A stretch of DNA of 64,000 nt, taken from Streptomyces sp. JH14. Its GTDB lineage: Bacteria > Actinomycetota > Actinomycetes > Streptomycetales > Streptomycetaceae. Within the stretch, counting starts at the first letter, position 1. Each line of letters opens with the position of its first letter. Both the position numbers and the translations under genes were made by a program. Shown here piece after piece: positions 42,189 to 49,209 of this stretch. The stretch is from NCBI RefSeq assembly GCF_029428675.1, contig NZ_JAJNEL010000001.1:5456001-5520000 (forward strand), read 5' to 3'. The notes below the pieces were generated by a model. The model was not told the origin of the DNA. It saw only the letters and a program-made list of their open reading frames with translations, and did no database searches.

Positions 42189-43061
42189 GTGCCTCCCGCC
42201 GATGAGCACCCCGGCGCCGGAACCGGCCCTGCCTCCCCATCCGGCACGGGTGCCGAGGACACCCTGGACCTGCAGCTCCCCGACGAATTCCTCGCCCTGT
42301 TCGGGGAAGACACACCGGCAACGGCAACGCCGTCATCCGCCCCGCAGCTCAACGGACCCCTGACTCCGGAGGGGGACCTTGCCCGGGACGGATCCGGGCT
42401 GACCGAGGGGGAGGATGTGAGCGCAGGCACGCCCACAGGCGCGCGCCCGAGCCCGGGCACGCGTGGCGCCATGGGCATGCTGGAAAATCCCGACCTGCTC
42501 GACAGACCGGCCGAGTGGGGGCCGGTCACCACACCGGCCGGAGTGTTTCAGCTGGTCCCTGTACGCCTGGAACGCGACCTGGCGGTGATCAGCCGCTGGA
42601 TGAACGACCCTGCAGTCGCCGCGTTCTGGGAGCTCGCCGGTGCGGAAGCCGTCACCGCCGCCCACCTGCGCCCCCAACTTGAAGGCGACGGACGCAGCGT
42701 TCCCTGCCTGGGCGTGCTGTCCGGCGTTCCCATGAGCTACTGGGAGATCTACCGCGCAGACCTCGACCCGCTGGCGCGTCACTACCCTGCCCGACCGAAT
42801 GACACCGGAGTCCACCTCCTCGTCGGCGAAGTGACCGACCGCGGACGCGGCGTCGGCACCACTCTGCTCCGGGCCGTCTCCGACCTCGTACTCGACAACC
42901 GTCGGCAGTGCGCCCGCGTCATTGCGGAACCTGATCTGCGCAACACCCCCTCCGTCTCCGCCTTTCTGAGCGCCGGCTTCCGGCTTTCCGCGGAAGTCGA
43001 ACTCCCCGACAAGCAAGCCGCTCTGATGATCCGCGACCGAGCCCACCGAGCCCAGCTGTGA
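42189..43061 (+). CDS. GNAT-family acetyltransferase of siderophore type
   Basis: A 290-residue protein. The first 110 residues are Pro/Ala/Gly-rich and probably disordered. The GNAT domain (about 115-285) shows the IucB/RhbD/AlcB pattern: SRWMNDPAVAAFWELAG, YWEIYRADLDPLARHY, DTGVHLLVGE, then GRGVGTTLLRAVSDLVL and RVIAEPDLRNTPSVSAFLSAGF. In hydroxamate siderophore pathways such enzymes acylate an N-hydroxylated diamine. No N-hydroxylase gene is near, so acylation of a plain amine is possible. GTG 42189 has GGAGAGG about 9 nt upstream. It lies between the two synthetase genes. Confidence 0.9.
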   Translation: MPPADEHPGAGTGPASPSGTGAEDTLDLQLPDEFLALFGEDTPATATPSSAPQLNGPLTPEGDLARDGSGLTEGEDVSAGTPTGARPSPGTRGAMGMLENPDLLDRPAEWGPVTTPAGVFQLVPVRLERDLAVISRWMNDPAVAAFWELAGAEAVTAAHLRPQLEGDGRSVPCLGVLSGVPMSYWEIYRADLDPLARHYPARPNDTGVHLLVGEVTDRGRGVGTTLLRAVSDLVLDNRRQCARVIAEPDLRNTPSVSAFLSAGFRLSAEVELPDKQAALMIRDRAHRAQL

Positions 43062-43121
43062 ACGACCTGCTGCATTACGTACACCGCTCGTACCCCATCG
43101 GTTCCGTCCCGAGGAGTCCCC

Positions 43122-45053
43122 GTGCCGCAATATCCCGCGAACCATGAATCAGTGGAGTCGCCCGAGCTGCTCAGCACCCCGGAGCTGGACCGGACGGTGT
43201 GGGACCGGGCGGCCACCCGGCTGCTCGCGAAAATGCTCGGCGAGTTTGCGTACGAGGAAGTCATCGAGCCGGCCCTCCGACCCGGCGGGAGCGACACCTA
43301 CACCCTGGCGCTCGACGACGGGGAAACGCTGAGCTTCCGCGCCGGACGCGGTGTCTACGGCAGCTGGCACATCGCCCCCGACTCGATGCGCGTCACCGAG
43401 GGGAACGTCCCCGCGCGGACCGCCCAGGACCAGCACACCTCTGCACGGACCGCCCAGGACCGTAACCCCCCTGCGCGGACCCCCCAGGAAGACAGCGCCC
43501 GGACCGCTCCTTTCCGTGATCCGCTGCAGTTCCTCGCCCGGGCCCGGCACCTGCTCCGTCTCGACGGTGCGACCCTCGGCCACCTCATCCGCGAGATCAC
43601 CACGACGCTTGTCGCGGATGCCCGGCTCGATCACACCGCGTTCACTGCCGCGCAACTCGCCGAGCTCGATTACGCGGAACTCGAAGGACACCAGACCGGC
43701 CACCCCTGGCTCGTCGCGAACAAGGGACGCCTGGGGTTCTCCGCCACCGACGCCTCCCGCTTCACGCCCGAAGCCCGCCGGCCGGTCAGGCTGCCGTGGA
43801 TCGCCGTCAGCACCCGGATCGGCGGCTACCGCGGTGTGACCGGCCTCGACACACCCGAGCAGCTCTATGCACAGGAACTCGACGCCCCCGTCCGCGCATC
43901 CTTCGCCGCCGAGCTCCGCGCCCGCGATCTCGATCCCGGTGCCTACCTCTTTCTTCCCGTGCACCCCTGGCAGTGGGACGAATGGATCGTTCCGCTGTTC
44001 GCGCCGGCCATCGCGGCCGGCGACATCGTTGCGCTGCACACCGACGGTGATCTCCGGTTGCCTCAGCAGTCCATCCGTACGTTCACCAACCTGGGACGGC
44101 CCGAGCGGCGCACCGTCAAGCTGCCGCTGTCGATCCTCAACACCCTGGTCTGGCGGGGTCTCCCGACCGAGCGCACCTTCGCGGCTCCGGCGGTCACCAC
44201 CTGGGTCCAGGGCCTGCGCGACCGCGACCCGTTTCTGCGCGACACCTGCGGCGTCATCCTGCTCGGCGAAGTGGCCTCCGTAACCGTCGAGCACCCCCTG
44301 TACAACCATCTCCCCGAGACGCCCTACCAGTTCAAGGAGATCCTCGGCGCGATCTGGCGCGAGCCGCTCGAACCCCGGCTCGCGCCCGGTGAGCGTGCCC
44401 GTACCCTCGCCTCGCTGCTCCACACGGATCCGCAGGGCCGCGGCTTCACCGCCGAACTCGTGACCCGTTCGGGTCTGACCCCCACTGCTTGGCTGACCCG
44501 GCTCTTCGCCGCGCTGCTCCCGCCCCTGCTGCACTTCCTCTACCAGTACGGAACGGTCTTCTCCCCGCACGGGGAGAACGCCATCATCGTCTTCGACGGC
44601 CAGGACGTGCCCGTACGGCTGGCGATCAAGGACTTCGTCGACGATGTGAACATCAGCGCCCAGCCGCTGCCCGAGCACACGACCATGCCGGAGGACGTAC
44701 GCGACGTCCTCCTCACCGAGGAGCCCGGCTTCCTCACCCAGTTCATCCACTCGGGACTCTTCGTCGGCGTCTTCCGCTTCCTGTCACGCCTCTGCGAGGA
44801 ACAGCTGGGCGTCCCGGAGGCCGAATTCTGGTCACTTGTACGGGCCGAAATTCTGCGGCACCACGCCCGCTTTCCCGATCTCAAGGAGAGGTTCGAGATG
44901 TTCGACATGCTGACGCCGCGCATCGAGCGCCTCTGTCTGAACCGCAACCGGCTGTATCGGGACGGTTACCGCGATCGGTCGGAACGCCCGCACGCAGCCG
45001 TCCACGGTACTGTTCCCAACCCCCTCCACCCCTCCGCCCGAATCCTGGAGTGA
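43122..45053 (+). CDS. IucA/IucC family siderophore synthetase (second)
   Basis: A 643-residue NIS synthetase of the IucA/IucC superfamily. Motifs are EGHQTGHPWLVANKGRLGF (from about residue 190), HPWQWDEW (about 281), FTNLGRPERRTVKLPLSI, SPHGENAIIVF (about 481) and the FhuF-like C-terminal domain. A short tandem-repeat insertion (10-residue units, 'ARTAQD', residues about 97-125) separates the N-terminal part from the core. GTG 43122 has GAGGAG 5-6 nt upstream. Two synthetases of different type and one diamine suggest two condensations, as in rhizobactin- or achromobactin-type pathways. No transporter gene is in the operon. Confidence 0.93.
   Translation: MPQYPANHESVESPELLSTPELDRTVWDRAATRLLAKMLGEFAYEEVIEPALRPGGSDTYTLALDDGETLSFRAGRGVYGSWHIAPDSMRVTEGNVPARTAQDQHTSARTAQDRNPPARTPQEDSARTAPFRDPLQFLARARHLLRLDGATLGHLIREITTTLVADARLDHTAFTAAQLAELDYAELEGHQTGHPWLVANKGRLGFSATDASRFTPEARRPVRLPWIAVSTRIGGYRGVTGLDTPEQLYAQELDAPVRASFAAELRARDLDPGAYLFLPVHPWQWDEWIVPLFAPAIAAGDIVALHTDGDLRLPQQSIRTFTNLGRPERRTVKLPLSILNTLVWRGLPTERTFAAPAVTTWVQGLRDRDPFLRDTCGVILLGEVASVTVEHPLYNHLPETPYQFKEILGAIWREPLEPRLAPGERARTLASLLHTDPQGRGFTAELVTRSGLTPTAWLTRLFAALLPPLLHFLYQYGTVFSPHGENAIIVFDGQDVPVRLAIKDFVDDVNISAQPLPEHTTMPEDVRDVLLTEEPGFLTQFIHSGLFVGVFRFLSRLCEEQLGVPEAEFWSLVRAEILRHHARFPDLKERFEMFDMLTPRIERLCLNRNRLYRDGYRDRSERPHAAVHGTVPNPLHPSARILE
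43411..43497 (+). repeat. 30-bp tandem repeat inside the second synthetase gene
   Basis: Three units of 30, 30 and 27 bp (43411-43440, 43441-43470, 43471-43497) share GCGCGGACCGCCCAGGA-like sequence. They encode the 10-residue repeats with ARTAQD or ARTPQE. The period keeps the reading frame, so unit number could vary between strains. Confidence 0.75.
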
Positions 45054-45091
45054 TCTCCGTTGTCAGTGGTGACCCGTAGGCTGGTCGGGCT

Positions 45092-47062
45092 ATGACAAAG
45101 CCATCCCTTCCCGAGCTCCTGCACGCCGCCGTGACCGCCGTCGGCGGTACGGAACGGCCCGGCCAGGCCGCCATGGCCGAGGCCGTAGCCGAGGCTGTCG
45201 ACGACAACTCCCATCTGCTCGTCCAGGCAGGTACAGGCACGGGCAAGTCCCTCGGCTACCTGGTGCCCGCGCTGGCACACGGGGAGCGGGTCGTGGTCGC
45301 CACGGCGACCCTGGCACTGCAGCGTCAGCTCGTGGAGCGCGACCTTCCGCGTACGGTCGACGCGCTGCACCCGCTGCTGCGCCGCAGACCCCAGTTCGCG
45401 ATGCTCAAGGGGCGTTCGAACTATCTCTGTCTGCACCGGCTGCACGAGGGTGTGCCGCAGGAAGAGGAGGAAGGGCTCTTCGACCAGTTCGAAGCGGCGG
45501 CGCCGTCGAGCAAGCTCGGACAGGACCTGCTGCGGCTGCGCGACTGGTCCGACGACACCGAGACCGGCGACCGTGACGACCTCACTCCGGGCGTCTCCGA
45601 CCGGGCCTGGGGGCAGGTCTCCGTCTCGTCCCGGGAATGCCTGGGCGCCAGCAAGTGTGCGTACGGCGCGGAGTGCTTCGCGGAGATGGCCCGCGAGCGC
45701 GCCAAGCTCGCCGATGTCGTCGTCACCAATCACGCACTGCTCGCCATCGACGCGATCGAGGGCGCTCCGGTGCTCCCGCAGCACGAGGTGCTGATCGTCG
45801 ACGAGGCCCATGAGCTGGTCTCCAGGGTCACCGGAGTGGCCACCGGAGAGCTCACCCCCGGTCAGGTGAACCGGGCGGTGCGCCGTGCGGCGAAGCTGGT
45901 CAACGAGAAGGCCGCCGACGCCCTGCAGACCGCGTCGGAGGGGTTCGAGCGGGTGATGGAGCTGGCGCTCCCCGGCCGCCTGGAAGAGGTCCCCGAGGAC
46001 CTCGGCTACGCACTGATGGCGCTACGTGACGCCGCGCGTACGGTGATCTCGGCACTGGGCTCCACCCGGGACAAATCCGTGCAGGACGAGGACGCCGTCC
46101 GCAAGCAGGCGCTCGCATCGGTGGAGACGATCCACGGGGTTGCCGAGCGGATCACCCAGGGGTCCGAGTACGACGTCGTCTGGTACGAGCGCCACGACCG
46201 ATTCGGCGCCTCCGTTCGCGTTGCGCCGCTCTCCGTATCCGGCCTGCTGCGCGAGAAGCTGTTCGCCGAGCGCTCGGTCGTCCTCACCTCGGCCACGCTC
46301 AAGCTGGGTGGCGACTTCAACGGGGTGGGGGCGTCCCTGGGCCTGGCCCCCGAAGGCACCGCGGGTGACGACATCCCGCAGTGGAAGGGCCTCGATGTCG
46401 GATCGCCCTTCGACTACCCCAGACAGGGCATTCTGTACGTCGCCAGGCACCTGGCCACGCCCGGCCGGGAAGGTTCCCGCACCGACATGCTGGACGAGCT
46501 CGCCGAACTGGTGGAGGCCGCCGGCGGGCGCACTCTCGGGCTGTTCTCCTCGATGCGGGCCGCCCAGGCCGCCGCCGAGGAACTGCGCGGTCGGCTCGAC
46601 AAGCCGATCCTGCTGCAGGGCGAAGAGACGTTGGGTGAGCTGATCAAGAACTTCGCGGCCGACCCCGAGACCTGCCTCTTCGGCACGCTCTCGCTCTGGC
46701 AGGGAGTCGATGTCCCCGGGGCGAGCTGCCAGCTGGTGATCATGGACCGGATCCCGTTCCCCCGCCCCGACGACCCGCTGATGAGCGCACGCCAGAAGGC
46801 AGTGGAGGAGGCGGGCGGCAATGGGTTCATGGCTGTCGCAGCGACCCACGCTGCGCTGCTGATGGCCCAGGGCGCCGGCCGTCTCGTACGGGCCACGGGC
46901 GACAAGGGCGTGGTCGCCGTGCTCGACCCGAGGTTGGCCAATGCCCGCTACGGGAGCTACCTGCGGGCCTCGCTGCCGGACTTCTGGTACACGACGGACC
47001 GCAACCAGGCGCGTCGCTCACTTGCGGCGATCGATGCCGCTGCCAAGGCCGACGGGCAGTGA
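45092..47062 (+). CDS. DinG/YoaA-like ATP-dependent DNA helicase
   Basis: A 656-residue superfamily 2 helicase of the XPD/DinG group. Walker A is GTGTGKS (47-53); DEAH is in IVDEAHELV; the iron-sulfur cluster cysteines fit NYLCLHRL, RECLGASKCAYGAEC. Motif VI is AQGAGRLVRATGDKG. ATG 45092 lies 38 nt after the NIS operon stop, with no terminator between, so read-through from the siderophore genes is possible; TAGGCT lies 9 nt before the ATG. It faces lexA across a 13-bp terminator. No SOS box is seen upstream. Confidence 0.93.
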   Translation: MTKPSLPELLHAAVTAVGGTERPGQAAMAEAVAEAVDDNSHLLVQAGTGTGKSLGYLVPALAHGERVVVATATLALQRQLVERDLPRTVDALHPLLRRRPQFAMLKGRSNYLCLHRLHEGVPQEEEEGLFDQFEAAAPSSKLGQDLLRLRDWSDDTETGDRDDLTPGVSDRAWGQVSVSSRECLGASKCAYGAECFAEMARERAKLADVVVTNHALLAIDAIEGAPVLPQHEVLIVDEAHELVSRVTGVATGELTPGQVNRAVRRAAKLVNEKAADALQTASEGFERVMELALPGRLEEVPEDLGYALMALRDAARTVISALGSTRDKSVQDEDAVRKQALASVETIHGVAERITQGSEYDVVWYERHDRFGASVRVAPLSVSGLLREKLFAERSVVLTSATLKLGGDFNGVGASLGLAPEGTAGDDIPQWKGLDVGSPFDYPRQGILYVARHLATPGREGSRTDMLDELAELVEAAGGRTLGLFSSMRAAQAAAEELRGRLDKPILLQGEETLGELIKNFAADPETCLFGTLSLWQGVDVPGASCQLVIMDRIPFPRPDDPLMSARQKAVEEAGGNGFMAVAATHAALLMAQGAGRLVRATGDKGVVAVLDPRLANARYGSYLRASLPDFWYTTDRNQARRSLAAIDAAAKADGQ

Positions 47063-47146
47063 TGCCCCATCCGCCCGGGGGTTGTGCCCTTCTCTGGTGA
47101 CGGCAACCAGGCCCCGGGAGGATTCGGCCGTTCGGACGCACAGGCG

Positions 47147-47181
47147 GGGCCCCGGGATCGGCGCAGTGGATCCCGGGGCCC
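47147..47181. terminator. Bidirectional terminator between the DinG-like helicase gene and lexA
   Basis: GGGCCCCGGGATC (47147-47159) pairs with GATCCCGGGGCCC (47169-47181), 13 bp with a 9-nt loop. A perfect 14-bp palindrome (CCGGTTCGAACCGG, 47180-47193) directly adjoins it on the lexA side. Confidence 0.8.
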
Positions 47182-47199
47182 GGTTCGAACCGGCGATCT

Positions 47200-47994
47200 T
47201 CACACCCGCCGCAGCACTGCCACGACCTTGCCGAGGATGGTCGCCTCGTCGCCGGGGATTGGCTGGTACGCGGAGTTGTGCGGGAGCAGCCATACATGAC
47301 CGTCCTCCCGCTTGAAGCGCTTGACCGTGGCCTCGCCGTCCAGCATCGCGGCCACGATGTCACCGTTCTCCGCGACGGGCTGACGGCGCACGGTGACCCA
47401 GTCCCCGTCACAGATGGCCGCCTCGATCATCGAGTCACCGACGACCTTCAGGACGAACAGCTCTCCGTCCCCGACCAGCTGGCGGGGGAGAGGGAAGACG
47501 TCCTCGACGGATTCCTCGGCGAGGATCGGGCCGCCGGCTGCGATCCGGCCGACCAGTGGCACATACGAAGCGGCGGGCTTGCCCGTCGTGTCGGTGGGCT
47601 GCGAGCTGGGCTGGTCCGAACCGCGGACCTCGTACGCCCGGGGGCGGTGGGGGTCGCGGCGCAGGAAGCCCTTGCGCTCCAGGGCCATCAGCTGATGGGC
47701 TACGGATGATGTGCTGGACAGGCCCACCGCCTGACCGATCTCCCGCATCGAGGGCGGGTATCCGCGACGCTGCACGGAGTCCCGGATGACCTCGATCACT
47801 CGCCGCTGCCGGTCCGTGAGCCCCGAGCTGTCCGCTCGGATTCCTGGAGGTCGCCCTGGGAGCGAGCGCGCTGGGCGCGCCGGCTCTGGTCCCTCCGTGT
47901 TCGTGACTGAGTCATTCATGGCATGCACCGGCTCGAGTCGGCTCTGGGAGCGGTCCTGGGCAGTGATGGTGGCACTGTCTGCGGTGGTGGTCAC
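47200..47994 (-). CDS. lexA: SOS repressor LexA
   Basis: A 264-residue LexA that represses recA and itself and self-cleaves when RecA is activated. The winged helix lies at about 60-125 (VQRRGYPPSMREIGQAVGL). The cleavage site is Ala153-Gly154 (RIAAGGP), with nucleophile Ser188 (GDSM) and base Lys225 (ATVKRF). The N-terminus has a streptomycete extension of about 55 residues. GTG 47994 is preceded by AGAGGGG at good spacing; a shorter start at Met26 (47919) is possible. A LexA box lies about 65 bp upstream, so it is autoregulated. It faces nrdR across 542 bp. Confidence 0.96.
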   Translation of the reverse strand: MTTTADSATITAQDRSQSRLEPVHAMNDSVTNTEGPEPARPARSLPGRPPGIRADSSGLTDRQRRVIEVIRDSVQRRGYPPSMREIGQAVGLSSTSSVAHQLMALERKGFLRRDPHRPRAYEVRGSDQPSSQPTDTTGKPAASYVPLVGRIAAGGPILAEESVEDVFPLPRQLVGDGELFVLKVVGDSMIEAAICDGDWVTVRRQPVAENGDIVAAMLDGEATVKRFKREDGHVWLLPHNSAYQPIPGDEATILGKVVAVLRRV

Positions 47995-48056
47995 GTCGGC
48001 CCCTCTCGAATGTTCTCCCTAGCTGGACAACGGTAGTAGCTTTCGAAAGGTTGCGC

Positions 48057-48070
48057 CAAACACACGTTCG
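48057..48070 (-). promoter_or_regulatory. LexA box upstream of lexA
   Basis: On the minus strand CGAACGTGTGTTTG (48070 to 48057) matches the actinobacterial consensus CGAAC-N4-GTTCG in 9 of 10 fixed positions. It lies 63 bp before the GTG, with TTCGAAAG between, fitting autoregulation. Confidence 0.7.
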
Positions 48071-48380
48071 AGTGAAAAACGAATAAAAGTCTGTGCCCTG
48101 TTTGCGGTGAGGTGTATGGGCGGGGCTCGGTCAGGCTTTTGCCGTCCGCGGGACGGGTGCGGGGTGAGTCCCGGGCGACCCGCAATTGGGACCTTTACGG
48201 TAGCCTTCGCGGCCGCGACGCCGCCGCGCGGGGTGGTCTTCCGGCTGCCCTCCCGGCCCGCGCGGCAGTGCCCCGCGATCCGGGTGGGCATGTGTGTCCC
48301 GTAGCCTCGTCGTCGGTCGTACGCTACCTGTGAGCCGCCCGGGATGCGCGACACGCACCAGGGCCGAATGTGCGACGAAA

Positions 48381-48427
48381 CCCAAGATCTAGTGGTTGGA
48401 TTGTTCCAGCTGCCCAGAAGTTGTGGT
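48381..48427 (+). promoter_or_regulatory. Pair of NrdR boxes upstream of nrdR-nrdJ
   Basis: CCCAAGATCTAGTGGT (48381-48396) and GCCCAGAAGTTGTGGT (48412-48427) match each other at 11 of 16 positions and have the shape of NrdR boxes. Their spacing is 31 bp, or three helical turns, as known for NrdR binding. They lie about 110-155 bp before nrdR, consistent with repression of the class II reductase operon. Confidence 0.6.
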
Positions 48428-48536
48428 CTGGGTCGATCGAGGCCGCGACCATCGCATATGCTTGTGGCTGCTTCGAGGGTCCCTGGCGGGACCTGGCGAG
48501 GCTATTCAGTCGTGCTGTGAAGGAGGGTTGGGAGCC

Positions 48537-49049
48537 ATGCACTGCCCCTTCTGCAGGCACCCCGACAGCCGGGTCGTCGACAGTCGCACCACCGATGACG
48601 GCACGTCGATCCGCCGTCGCCGTCAGTGCCCCGACTGCTCCCGCCGTTTCACGACGGTGGAGACCTGCTCGCTGATGGTGGTGAAGCGCAGCGGAGTCAC
48701 CGAACCCTTCAGCCGTACCAAGGTCATCTCCGGTGTGCGCAAGGCGTGCCAGGGGCGGCCCGTCACCGAGGACGCCCTCGCCATGCTCGGCCAGCGGGTC
48801 GAGGAGGCGGTGCGCGCCACCGGAAGTGCCGAGCTGACCACCCACGACGTGGGTCTGGCCATACTCGGCCCCCTGCAGGAACTCGACCTCGTCGCGTACC
48901 TGCGCTTCGCGTCCGTGTACCGGGCGTTCGACACACTCGAAGACTTCGAGGCCGCCATCGCGGAACTCCGTGAGCGGCGGCCTCCCGTGGAGGGATGCGG
49001 GACCGGCGAGACCCTTGAGGTCCCCGTTCCCGCCGTCGCCGCCGACTGA
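48537..49049 (+). CDS. nrdR: Transcriptional repressor NrdR
   Basis: A 170-residue repressor of ribonucleotide reductase genes. The N-terminal zinc ribbon has Cys3, Cys6, Cys31 and Cys34 (CPFC and CPDC). An ATP-cone domain covers about residues 46-135 and senses (d)ATP levels. ATG 48537 is preceded by AAGGAGGGTTGGGAGCC. nrdJ follows after 160 bp and the two are normally co-transcribed. NrdR probably represses this operon through the two boxes upstream. Confidence 0.96.
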   Translation: MHCPFCRHPDSRVVDSRTTDDGTSIRRRRQCPDCSRRFTTVETCSLMVVKRSGVTEPFSRTKVISGVRKACQGRPVTEDALAMLGQRVEEAVRATGSAELTTHDVGLAILGPLQELDLVAYLRFASVYRAFDTLEDFEAAIAELRERRPPVEGCGTGETLEVPVPAVAAD

Positions 49050-49209
49050 ACGACACCGGCTGATCAACAGAGTTCAGTCGATCAGCGGCAGGGCGGCTAC
49101 AGAGACTTGCTCCGGGCGCTGTGCGCGGCGTCCGAAGCATCAGAGACAGACTGTGCCCCGGGAAGTTCTGGGCACTTCAGGGCGTTTTTGCCCACATATG
49201 GGAGGCGGC

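Noticed and set aside
47180..47193. CCGGTTCGAACCGG, resembling a tRNA T-arm (GGTTCGAACC)
   Set aside because: It is a 14-bp palindrome adjoining the terminator; no acceptor, D or anticodon arms can be formed around it.
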